From contig DATDCV010000137.1 of assembly GCA_036524155.1 (NCBI GenBank), positions 1 through 40,763 of the forward strand: 40,763 nucleotides of DNA, read 5' to 3'. The notes under the pieces were generated by a model, which was not told where the DNA came from, searched no databases, and saw only the letters and a program-made list of their open reading frames with translations. Origin of the DNA: DATDCV01 sp036524155. Its GTDB lineage: Bacteria > Verrucomicrobiota > Verrucomicrobiia > Limisphaerales > UBA8199. Of the stretch, positions 23,701 to 32,400 are shown piece after piece; positions within the stretch are counted from its first letter, which is position 1; every line of letters starts with the position of its first letter. The translations under genes and the position numbers were made by a program.

Positions 23701-26062
23701 AATAGTGAGCGCGTGTGACCTCATCCTTGCCGCGGCGGTCAACGGCCTCTACCAGGGGATCATTATGGCCGTTTTGGTGGGCGTCGGCCTGCGCCTGCTG
23801 GGCCGCACCAATGCGGCCACCCGGCATGCGCTCTGGTTCGCCACGCTCGTGCTGCTGGCCGCCTTGATTCCCGCGCATTGTTTGCGCGATTGCCTGCTCG
23901 CTGCCCGTGCGGCGGTTACTCCTGTTTCCCTGTCAACGGGAGCCGTTACCCTGCCGGGCGCAAGGATCGACCAGGTGTTGTTGCGGACTGAGGTCCGCGT
24001 GCCGGAACTAAGCGGAGACAGGCAGGTCGCGGAGACCCCCGTGTTCCCCCCGGAATCGCTCACTCACCCTGAAGACACCAACGTCGCTGCCTCTTCCCTT
24101 TTCCCCACCGGAGGCGAGGCCCGGGGAGAGAATTCTCCGAACATGTTCGCGCATCGCACGCCTGAAACCCTTGCAGCGCAAGCGCTCGCAGGTTCCCCTC
24201 TCCTCGGGGAGAGGGGTAGGGGTGAGGGGGAATTCTTTGAACTGTCTCATGGGGAGGTGGCCGGCACTGTCAGGTGCACCGAGGGCCTTTCTCTCGCTGG
24301 GGCTTGCGCTCTGGAAGACGCACTGGCAACGGCGCAGTTCGGCCCGCCGACAGCAGATCGTTCCAAACAAGCTCGCCCGACTCTGTTCGTCGCTTCGAGT
24401 GCCGCCAAAGTTTCGGCGGGAGAGAACCTTTCCTGGTGGCCGGAGCGGCTCCTTAGGCCAACCTCCTGGAGTCTGGTTACGGGCTCAAAGATCCCTCGTC
24501 TCACCAGTCTGGTGTTGCTGGCGTGCTGGCTGGGAGTGGGAGGCATCAAGGCGGGTATCATGCTGTGGCGGCTGCGCAGGATCCGAAGACTAAAGGCCAA
24601 CGCGATGCCGGCAGGAGAGGGTTTGGACGATCTCTTAGAGCGTTTGCGCCGACAGTTGGCTGTCAGCCGACGTGTCCGCTTGAAGGTTTCACCAGGTCAA
24701 CGCTCGCCCGTTCTCCTGGGCTTCCGGCACCCCATGGTCCTGCTGTCGGCGGCTGAGGTTTTCGACCTCGCCCACACCGAGGTAATTCTGCGACATGAGC
24801 TGGCCCATGTGCGCCGCCTTGATGATTGGGCGAACCTGGTGCAGAACGTGATTCAAGCCGTGCTCTTCTTTCATCCGGCCGTGTGGTGGATTTCCCGGCA
24901 ACTCTCCCTCCAGCGCGAGATCGCCTGCGATGATTACGTCTTGCAGCAGGGCGGCCGCCCCCGGACCTACGCCCTGCTCCTCACCGATTTAGCCAGCCGC
25001 ATCAAAACACAACGTCCGCTGCTGGCTCCCGGAGTTACGAACAGCAAAAGCCAACTGCAGAAAAGGATCGATATGATACTGAACACGCGCAGAGATACGT
25101 CGCCCCGCCTGGCGAAGAGCCGGCTGGGTTTCCTCACCACAGCCGCCGCACTCCTGGCTGCCCTCGCCTTCTACTCGGCGCCACGCCTCGTGCTGGCACA
25201 AGCCTCGACCGCGCCTCCGGGCGCCGCTAATGTCGCGTCCAATAACGCGCTGCCTCGCACCCCCGCCGCGCCCGCCGCACTGCCGGCACCACCCGCTCCG
25301 CCAGCCGCCCCGGCTGCCGAGCCCGCGGAGGTCCCAGCCCCGGTTCCACCAATGATCGAGTCCGGGCCAAAGGCTAAATCACAGAATTCAGGCGACCGGG
25401 TGTCGGAGAACATCATCATTGCCCCCGCGCCGACTCCCGCACCGCCGTCCGTCGTTGTCGTCGGTCCCGTTCCGGTGCGCGCCCCTCATATCGTTGCCGT
25501 GCCCCGTCCAGCCGCCTCGCCACGCCCGCCCAGGTCGCCGGACAGCCCCGAGAGCGATTCTAATCTCGAGCAACGCCTCAGTCGTCTCGAGAAAATGGTC
25601 GAGTCTCTTCTGGAGAAAAAGGAACCAAAAGCTGAGGTCAATGGCTTCCTTTACCAAGACAGCCCGAAGCAGGAATTGCGGATAGACAACGAGAAAATCA
25701 AGTTGTTGCAGGACCGGGCGGAGCGCGAGGCCGCGCGCGCGGCCGACCAGGCCAAACGGGGGGCGAAAGAGGCTGAACGAGCGCTGAAACTTCGGCAGGA
25801 GCGCGACGCACAGGGCAAGTTCAAAGAAAACTTCGCCCGGCAGATCGAGGCCCTGCAAAAGCACCGCGAGATGCTCGAGCGCGAAGTTGAAAAAGTACAA
25901 GGCCAGATCGAGCGCCTCGAACAGGAGCAGGAAAAGCTGCAGGACGAACAGCAGCACCAGAGCGACCTGCTCGAGGACCAGGCCCCGGGTGCCGAGAACA
26001 TGGCTCTCCTCCAGGAGCCCTGCGCCGACCCAACGGACGCGCCAGCCGCGCTCGCGGAGTAG
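23684..26062 (+). CDS. M56-family (BlaR1-like) membrane metallopeptidase with repeat-derived insert and coiled-coil tail
   Basis: A 792-residue membrane peptidase. Early membrane helices are at ~16-40 and ~48-65. Residues ~80-270 are an unusual low-homology loop containing two in-frame palindromic repeats (residues ~98-107 and ~169-184). Another helix follows at ~278-296 (LTSLVLLACWLGVGGIKAGIM). The M56 core carries the zinc motif HELAH (~371-375) in VILRHELAHVRRLDDW, then FHPAVWWISRQLSLQREIACDDYVL. A last membrane helix (FLTTAAALLAALAFYSA, ~486) leads to a periplasmic Ala/Pro-rich stretch and a long coiled coil (~625-770). The penicillin-binding sensor of true BlaR1 is absent, so the input differs. 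ATG 23684 overlaps the repressor gene; ATG 23690 is an alternative. Confidence 0.88.
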   Translation: MSMNSEIVSACDLILAAAVNGLYQGIIMAVLVGVGLRLLGRTNAATRHALWFATLVLLAALIPAHCLRDCLLAARAAVTPVSLSTGAVTLPGARIDQVLLRTEVRVPELSGDRQVAETPVFPPESLTHPEDTNVAASSLFPTGGEARGENSPNMFAHRTPETLAAQALAGSPLLGERGRGEGEFFELSHGEVAGTVRCTEGLSLAGACALEDALATAQFGPPTADRSKQARPTLFVASSAAKVSAGENLSWWPERLLRPTSWSLVTGSKIPRLTSLVLLACWLGVGGIKAGIMLWRLRRIRRLKANAMPAGEGLDDLLERLRRQLAVSRRVRLKVSPGQRSPVLLGFRHPMVLLSAAEVFDLAHTEVILRHELAHVRRLDDWANLVQNVIQAVLFFHPAVWWISRQLSLQREIACDDYVLQQGGRPRTYALLLTDLASRIKTQRPLLAPGVTNSKSQLQKRIDMILNTRRDTSPRLAKSRLGFLTTAAALLAALAFYSAPRLVLAQASTAPPGAANVASNNALPRTPAAPAALPAPPAPPAAPAAEPAEVPAPVPPMIESGPKAKSQNSGDRVSENIIIAPAPTPAPPSVVVVGPVPVRAPHIVAVPRPAASPRPPRSPDSPESDSNLEQRLSRLEKMVESLLEKKEPKAEVNGFLYQDSPKQELRIDNEKIKLLQDRAEREAARAADQAKRGAKEAERALKLRQERDAQGKFKENFARQIEALQKHREMLEREVEKVQGQIERLEQEQEKLQDEQQHQSDLLEDQAPGAENMALLQEPCADPTDAPAALAE
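23974..24005. repeat. 31-bp palindromic element inside the M56 gene
   Basis: GCGGACTGAGGTCCGC has the same palindromic centre as the copy at 16244-16275. In reverse complement the two units differ at about three positions over 31 nt. Here it is read in frame as VLLRTEVRVP. Confidence 0.8.
24188..24230. repeat. CCCCTCTCC / GGAGAGGGG palindromic element inside the M56 gene
   Basis: CCCCTCTCC (24195-24203) pairs perfectly with GGAGAGGGG (24208-24216), followed by TAGGGGTGAGGG. The in-frame reading is SPLLGERGRGEGE. From general knowledge, this nucleotide pattern is a frequent dispersed palindrome in several high-GC bacterial genomes; only one copy was noticed in this window. Confidence 0.65.
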
Positions 26063-26146
26063 AACCAGCGTCGCCGGGATCTGATTGCGGGGGGATCTTG
26101 TTCCCACCGCAATTAGTTACTTGCATGAAGACTTAAAGGAACAGTT

Positions 26147-27283
26147 ATGAAAGCTGCCGCCGCCACGTCCTCAGCCGACAATATTTCCCCGCCCGTTCAC
26201 CTCGAATTCATTCAGAACCAGCTCGAAAACACGGACTCCGCCCCGGAGGAAATCGAGCAGTACCACCGCGCGCTGTTCCTGCACCGCCACGCCATTGAAT
26301 GGGAAAAGCACCGCGAGGAAGCCAAAACACACCAGCAGCGGCTTTCTTACCTCGAGGGCAGGTTGCACGCCGCCGAGCTGGGCCTGAGCCAGCGACCGAA
26401 GCTCGTGCCCGTCACCGTGGATGGCCGGGAGGACGTCAATCCGACATCCCCCTGGAATGCCTGGGACGTGGCGATGTTCGTAGCCGGCTGCCTGGGAATC
26501 CTTTGCCTGATCGTCTTCGGCATTCTCAACATCTCCTTCAACCTGCTCGAATCGGGCTTTGTGACGTTCCGCGAGAATCCGTTCCGCTCGTATCTGTGGG
26601 CGGCGCTGTTGCCGGTGGGCGCGCTGGGTGTAAAAGTCGGTTGGGATTGCCTCCAGGATAGAACCCTGCGTGAGATTTACCTTTGGACGTGCCTGGCGCT
26701 CGGGATGGCGGGGGTGCTTGTGTGGGTGGGTGCTTATGCGTGCGTTTATCCCACTCTGTCCAAAGGGATCGACGAGCAAATCGCATCCCTGACGGTGTTC
26801 GATACCCAATCCGCGGCGGCTCCGGGAGCACTGTTGAACTTTGCGGGAGCCAAATGGATCGACGTCGTCACAGTGGCGGGCCAGGCAATCGCGGAGATAT
26901 TTCTTTCGGCTGTGCTCGGCATTTATCTGACCAACCTTTACGCCCGGCACCGGCCGGTCCGGCTCGCCTGCGACCCGATGTTCGCGCAACTTGACGAGGA
27001 ACGCCGCGTTCTGGAAGAGAGTATCGCGCGCGAACGTCTCAGCCTGGGCGAGGCCAACGGCAACGTGCTGCGCCTGGAGAATCAGCTTGCCGCGCTGGTG
27101 GCCTACGGCAAATCGATGTTTCACCGGGAAGCCGCGCGCCGCCAGGATCAATCGGAAAAACGGCAGGTCATTCTGGATCAATTATCCGATCACCTCCGGC
27201 GCCACCTGGATTCCACCGGGTCCTCGAGCCGGTTGGCCGGGACGCCGACCGAGTTATCGCTCGGCGGAAAAAACGGGGACTGA
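26147..27283 (+). CDS. Coiled-coil membrane protein of unknown function
   Basis: A 378-residue protein with AAAGGA seven bases before ATG 26147. A soluble N-terminal part (~15-78) is strongly helical and charged (EEIEQYHRALFLHRHAIEWE, HQQRLSYLEGRLHAAELGL). Hydrophobic segments are at ~108-130, 149-167, 178-205 and 240-264. A C-terminal cytoplasmic coiled coil spans ~280-350 (LDEERRVLEESIARERLSLG). It resembles no family I can name. It lies 84 nt after the M56 gene and 37 nt before a secreted-protein gene on the same strand, so it may belong to the BlaI-controlled operon and form a functional pair with the next product. Confidence 0.72.
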   Translation: MKAAAATSSADNISPPVHLEFIQNQLENTDSAPEEIEQYHRALFLHRHAIEWEKHREEAKTHQQRLSYLEGRLHAAELGLSQRPKLVPVTVDGREDVNPTSPWNAWDVAMFVAGCLGILCLIVFGILNISFNLLESGFVTFRENPFRSYLWAALLPVGALGVKVGWDCLQDRTLREIYLWTCLALGMAGVLVWVGAYACVYPTLSKGIDEQIASLTVFDTQSAAAPGALLNFAGAKWIDVVTVAGQAIAEIFLSAVLGIYLTNLYARHRPVRLACDPMFAQLDEERRVLEESIARERLSLGEANGNVLRLENQLAALVAYGKSMFHREAARRQDQSEKRQVILDQLSDHLRRHLDSTGSSSRLAGTPTELSLGGKNGD

Positions 27284-27320
27284 CCACGCACAACGCCCGA
27301 AAACCAACCGTCCAAAACAT

Positions 27321-28676
27321 ATGCGTCTCTTCGCGAGCATTCTTCTGGTTGCGATCAGCCAAACGCTGACCGCGGGGACTGAACCCGGCGGCCCTATCCC
27401 CGGAACTGCCGGCACCTCGGGCTCAACAGGCAACGCCGGCGCGGATTATGTCATCGGGCTCTCCCCTTTTCTCGACAACTCAGTCAAGGACGAGGTCTAT
27501 CGAAGGCTGGTGCGCCTGGTGGTCCAAGATTTGCCGCTCGACAGTACTCTGTCGATTTACGATGCCTTCGATCTGAAAAGCGTCACCCGGCTTACGATGC
27601 CCAACGCACGCGCTTTCAACAGTCCCAAGACCCGCGCTAATCAGTTTGCCCCGGCGATTGGGGAGCTGAAGCGTTTTCTCGCCAAAGACCATCCAAAACC
27701 CCGCCACCCGGGCCTCTCCTTCGACGGGGCTATTCGCCTGCCCCAGTTCTGTGACTTCCTCGCCGATAACCTGCCGGCCGCCGGTTCGCCGCTGACTGTC
27801 CTGCTGATCGGCAGCCCTTTGTACCAGGACGTCAAAGAACCAGCCTTCTCGATGGTCGACGGATACTTTCCGTCGGACGGCCACCTCCGGGCCTCCCGTG
27901 AACAATCCGTTTACGGATACAGCGCCGGCAACAATGCAGCGCGGCCGTTGACCGTGCATTGGTTTTATTCCGGGGATCCGTGGATCAGCGAGCTGCACAA
28001 GGAGAAGATCAACCGCTTTTGGGGCTTGTATCTGGAACGGGGTGGCGGGCAATTGACCACCTTCTGCGGTGATCTTCCCACGGCGTTGAAGGCGTTCGGG
28101 GCCGGTGCCGCTTTGGACCGCCTCCCCGCGAGGCGCTGGGCTGTGGATCCACACGAGAATAAGATCGAAATGCTCCGCATCGGCCGCAGCGTGGAGGTAG
28201 CCAACTGGCTTACCCGGGATGCTTTGCCCAACCTGACCCAGCGCCCTCCCAAGGTGATGATCGGGCCGATGAAGATCGGAATTCGCTGGAAGTATAATAT
28301 CGATCTTGACCTTTACGGCACGCCGCATCCTGGTGCCGAGACTCTGTTCTTCCAACACCCTCGCTCACCGCAGGGATACTATTACAAGGACCATCGCTCC
28401 TCCCCCGGGCGCGAGTATGAATTTATCGAGTTCGAGTCGCCTGTGGACATCAGGGAAGTGGAAGCCTACGTCAATTTCTACAAAGGCTCCTGCCCGGAAG
28501 GGCCGAAGGGCGAGGTGCGTATTGAATTCGACGGTCGAGTCTACGGCGCGGTCTTCTCCATCCCGGCCACCGAAGGCAACCGCGGCCATTCCGCGTCCGA
28601 TCAGCAGGATTTCTGGACCCGAATTCCGGTTCAGCAAATCCTGAAGATCGGGCCGACGGAGAATGCCGCGCGCTAG
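27321..28676 (+). CDS. Secreted protein of unknown function
   Basis: A 451-residue protein from ATG 27321 with signal peptide MRLFASILLVAISQTLTAG. A Gly/Thr/Ser-rich linker follows. The ~40-200 region, DYVIGLSPFLDNSVKDEVYR with LPLDSTLSIYDAFDLKSVTR and then PLTVLLIGSPLYQD, alternates strands and helices in a way reminiscent of von Willebrand factor A-like Rossmann domains, though no clear MIDAS motif is seen. The C-terminal part (~310-445) looks beta-rich (GIRWKYNIDLDLYG, EFIEFESPVDIREVEAYVNF). A frame opening upstream at 26991 continues into this gene but covers the preceding gene in another register. It probably acts with the membrane protein encoded 37 nt upstream. Confidence 0.7.
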   Translation: MRLFASILLVAISQTLTAGTEPGGPIPGTAGTSGSTGNAGADYVIGLSPFLDNSVKDEVYRRLVRLVVQDLPLDSTLSIYDAFDLKSVTRLTMPNARAFNSPKTRANQFAPAIGELKRFLAKDHPKPRHPGLSFDGAIRLPQFCDFLADNLPAAGSPLTVLLIGSPLYQDVKEPAFSMVDGYFPSDGHLRASREQSVYGYSAGNNAARPLTVHWFYSGDPWISELHKEKINRFWGLYLERGGGQLTTFCGDLPTALKAFGAGAALDRLPARRWAVDPHENKIEMLRIGRSVEVANWLTRDALPNLTQRPPKVMIGPMKIGIRWKYNIDLDLYGTPHPGAETLFFQHPRSPQGYYYKDHRSSPGREYEFIEFESPVDIREVEAYVNFYKGSCPEGPKGEVRIEFDGRVYGAVFSIPATEGNRGHSASDQQDFWTRIPVQQILKIGPTENAAR

Positions 28677-28766
28677 CACAAGGTCCATTCGGATGACGGG
28701 TTCAGACGGTTAAAGATCCCACCCCGGGCAGTTCACTCAGAGGTTGAGTGAAAGCACAAAGTAGTC

Positions 28767-28796
28767 TTGACATATAGGGGCAGACGGGGTCTTAAT
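28767..28796 (+). promoter_or_regulatory. Possible sigma-70 promoter of the ECF sigma gene
   Basis: TTGACA (28767-28772), an 18-bp spacer and CTTAAT (28791-28796, four of six matches) lie about 60 bp before the sigma factor start. The four-copy motif described at 29422 is not found here, so this gene may not be autoregulated by that motif. Confidence 0.4.
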
Positions 28797-28858
28797 GGAG
28801 GTGGCCCACGGATGGCAGAGTCTTGCAGAAAGGTATCCTGCAGTCTTCGTGGGCATCG

Positions 28859-29419
28859 ATGGGCGAGGTAACCCAGATATTGAAGTCGATGGAGCGCGGG
28901 GAAGGCAGCGCCGCCGGGGAGCTGCTGCCCTTGGTCTATGACGAGCTGCGCCGCCTGGCCGCTTTCAAACTTTCCCAGGAGAAACCCGGCCAAACCCTGC
29001 AGGCCACGGCCCTGGTGCATGAGGCGTGGCTGCGCCTGGCGAGCCCGGCCCTGGAGGGACGATCTTTCAAAGGCCGGCGCCATTTCTTCAGCGCGGCGGC
29101 GGAAGCAATGCGGCGCATCCTTATCGACCGGGCACGGCACAAGGGCAACCAGCGGCGGGGCGGGAGCCTGGAACGGGTGGAGTTGGACGCGCTGGAGGTT
29201 GCCGCGCCGCTGCCGGACGAGCAACTGCTGGCGCTCAACGACGCTCTCGACGAGTTGGTTCGTCTGGACCCTGAGGCGGCTGAACTCGTCAAACTGCGCT
29301 TCTTCGTCGGGCTCAGTCATGGAGATGCGGCGGAGATGCTTGGCCTGAGCCGAAGCACCGCGGACCGGACCTGGGTATTCGCCCGGGCGTGGCTTTTTAA
29401 GCGGATTCGCATGCAATAA
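28859..29419 (+). CDS. ECF-type RNA polymerase sigma factor (TIGR02999-like)
   Basis: A 186-residue sigma factor from ATG 28859 (MGEVTQILKSMERGEGSAAG); a TTG at 28823 would add 12 residues. Region 2 contains LLPLVYDELRRLAAFKL, EKPGQTLQATALVHEAWLRL and FFSAAAEAMRRILIDRARHK, the signature order of the TIGR02999 group widespread in Planctomycetes and Verrucomicrobiota. Region 4 has LRFFVGLSHGDAAEMLGLSR followed by STADRTWVFARAWLFKRI, a helix-turn-helix. The group is regularly encoded next to large membrane Ser/Thr kinases, as here (gap 55 nt), and kinase signalling is thought to control the sigma factor. No anti-sigma gene is present. Confidence 0.93.
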   Translation: MGEVTQILKSMERGEGSAAGELLPLVYDELRRLAAFKLSQEKPGQTLQATALVHEAWLRLASPALEGRSFKGRRHFFSAAAEAMRRILIDRARHKGNQRRGGSLERVELDALEVAAPLPDEQLLALNDALDELVRLDPEAAELVKLRFFVGLSHGDAAEMLGLSRSTADRTWVFARAWLFKRIRMQ

Positions 29420-29421
29420 TT

Positions 29422-29466
29422 TTGAAGCAAATCGGCGCCTTTTCACGCCTTTACTGGATGAGGCGT
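29422..29466 (+). promoter_or_regulatory. Four-copy motif, copy A (upstream of the kinase gene)
   Basis: TTGAAGCAAATCGG (29422-29435), then CGCC at 29446, 24 nt after the first T. It ends in TTTACTGGATG just before the kinase ATG at 29475. CGCCT (29436-29440) could pair with AGGCG (29461-29465), although the inner ACGCCT (29445-29450)/AGGCGT (29461-29466) pairing is stronger. It is proposed as a promoter or leader element; see findings. Confidence 0.55.
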
Positions 29467-29474
29467 CTGTAGCC

Positions 29475-32400
29475 ATGAGCGTCGAACACGAGAGACTGAA
29501 GCAAATCCTGGCCGAAGCCGTGGCCAGGAAAGCGCCTGAAGAGCGCGCGGCCTACCTGGACGCCGCCTGTGCGGGCGACGCCCAACTCCGCTCGCAGGTC
29601 GAGGGACTCCTCTCCGCCCACGACCAGGCGGGTGATTTTCTCGAGAAATCCGTCCTGCCGCAGACGGAAGAGCGAATCGGGGAGGGTCCCGGAACGCTCA
29701 TCGGTCGTTACAAGCTGCTCGAGCAAATCGGCGAAGGCGGTTTCGGGGTGGTTTTCATGGCCGAGCAGGTCGAGCCGATCCGGCGCCGGGTGGCGTTGAA
29801 GATCGTCAAGCCGGGGATGGACACCAAACAGGTCATCGCCCGGTTCGAGGCCGAGCGGCAGGCGCTGGCGATGATGGAGCATCCGAACATCGCGCGGGTG
29901 TTTGAGGCAGGCGCAACGGACACCGGCCGGCCGTATTTCGTGATGGAATTGGTCCACGGCGTCCCGCTGACCCAGTTTTGCGACGCCAACCGCCTGACGC
30001 CGCAGGAGCGGCTCAGGCTGTTTGCGAAGGTGTGCGAGGCGGTCCAGCACGCCCACCAGAAGGGCATCATTCACCGCGACCTGAAACCCTCGAACATCCT
30101 GGTGACACTTCACGATGGGAAACCAGTGCCCAAGGTGATCGATTTCGGAACCGCGAAGGCGCTCCAGCAGCCGCTCACGGAGAAGACTCTGTTCACAGCT
30201 TACGGAAAGCTCATCGGCACGCCGGCTTACATGAGCCCGGAACAGGCGGAGATGAGCGGGTTGGATGTGGACACGCGGAGCGACATCTATTCGCTGGGCG
30301 TACTGCTCTACGAACTGCTTACCGGCACGACGCCCTTCGAAGCGGAGCGGTTGCGCACCGCGGCTTTTGCGGAGATGGCGCGGATCATCCGCGAGGAGGA
30401 ACCCCCCAAGCCTTCGACGCGGGTCAGCACGCTGGGCACGCGCGCGACGTGGATCGCCACGCGTCGCCAGGCGGACCCCGCACTGTTGCGGCGGACGCTG
30501 CAAGGCGACCTGGACTGGATCCTGATGAAGGCGCTGGAAAAGGATCGTTCGCGCCGCTACCAGGCCGCCAGCGCCCTCGCCGAAGATCTCGAACGCCACC
30601 TCGAGCACCGGCCCGTGCAGGCCAGCCCTCCAGGGAGGATTTACCTGGTGCGCAAGTTCGCGCGGCGTCACCGCGTGGGCGTCGTCGTTACGACCAGCGT
30701 TACGGCGGCACTGGTGATGGGGTTGCTGGTTTCCACCGTTGGTTTCATTCGGGCCAACCGTGAGCGGAATCGCGCGATCCAGGCGGAAAACTTGGCCCAA
30801 GTGCATGGTCAACGCTTGCAGGCCACGTTGCACGGGCTTGAATTGAAGCGGGCCCGGGAACGCTTCGAGCAGGAGCGGGCGGCCAGCGGAGTCGCCTTGC
30901 TCGCGTTCCTGCTCCGCCAGCAGCCCGATGATTGGGCCGTGGCCGAATGGCTGATGAACGAGCTGACCCAGCGGTCGTTCCCCTTGCCGGTTTCGCCGCC
31001 CTTTGAGCATCTGGACGCAGTGCATTTGGCGAGCTTTAGCCCCGATGGCCGCCGCGTCTTGACTGCCTCCCGGAACAATCGGGCCACGATTTGGGAAAGC
31101 CTGGCCGCCCGGGCAGTCGCGGCCCCGCTCCAGCACGATGCGTCCCTGGTCCGGAGCACAGAATTCAATGGCGGGTTGCATCCCCTGCACGCCGCGTTCA
31201 GCCCGGATGGCCGGCGCGTGGCCACCGGGTCGGTGGATAACACCGCCCGCATCTGGGACGCGGCCAGCGGGCAGCCCCTCACCCCGCCCCTGGCGCACTC
31301 CAATTGGGTGACCTGGGTCGCTTTCAGCCCGGACGGGGCGACTCTGGCCACCGCGTGCAAGGACGGCAGCGCGCATCTCTGGCGGGTCGCCAACGGTCAA
31401 CTTGCGGGGGATCTGCTCGCTCACACGCAGTGGGTGAACTTCGTAAAATTCAGCCCGGATGGCCGTTACCTCATTACGGGCTCGGATGATGCCACGGCAC
31501 GGCTGTGGGAGGCCGCCTCGGCAAGGCCAGTGGGCACGCCCCTCCGGCACAAGTTTGAAGTGCGCGACGCCGCGTTCAGTCCGGACGGCCGGCGCGCAGT
31601 GACCGCCTCCAACGATAAGACCGCACAGCTCTGGGATGCCCGCACCGGCGAGCCCATGGGCCCGCCAATCGTCCATGAGAGTTTGGTTTTCGCCGTGGAT
31701 TTCAGCCCGGACGGATCGTTGTTTGCCACGGCATCGAATGACAGGACCGCCCGGGTCTGGGATGGATACGACGGCACCGCAGTGTCCCGACCCATAAGGC
31801 ACTTCGATGCGGTGCGCTCGATCCGTTTCAGTCCGGAGGGCGAGCGAGTCGTCACCGCTTCCCAGGACCAGACCGCCCGCGTGTGGGATGCGCGGAGCGG
31901 TGAACCCTTAACGGAACCTTTGCACCACCAGGGGATGGTATGGTCCGCTGAGTTCAGCCCGGACGGCGACCAGGTCGTCACCGCTTCCTCGGACAAGACA
32001 GTGCGGATCTGGGACGTGCGGGCGGGACAGGCGCTAGGGCAGACCTTCCCGTGCGGCAATGCCGTAAATTCCGTTCACTGGGCCCCTGATGGTCAGCGCG
32101 TGCTGACAAGTACTCTCTTTTCCGCTGACGTTTGGGATGCCAACACGGGGTATCCGGGCACCCGTGGAAACTCGGACTTGGGCCCCCGTCAGCAGATCTG
32201 CTTTGCCCGGTTCAGCCATGACGGACAGCGCTTGGTTGCCTCCCATGAGAACGGAACGGTGCGGATCTGGGACGGTTGGGCCAAGCGCGCGCTCACGCGG
32301 CGGATGCGGCACGACCGACCCGTCCGTGATGTTGTGTTCAGCCCCACGGGCGAGCTGCTCGCCACCGCTTGTGATGACGGCGCCGCGCGCCTTTGGGACA

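Noticed and set aside
26991..27320. N-terminal extension of the secreted-protein frame
   Set aside because: It overlaps the real 26147-27283 gene in another register, and a signal peptide starts cleanly at 27321.
29451..31802. 783-residue minus-strand open frame antisense to the kinase gene
   Set aside because: It mirrors the repetitive GC-rich WD40/kinase coding sequence, has no recognisable domains, and the plus-strand gene is unambiguous.
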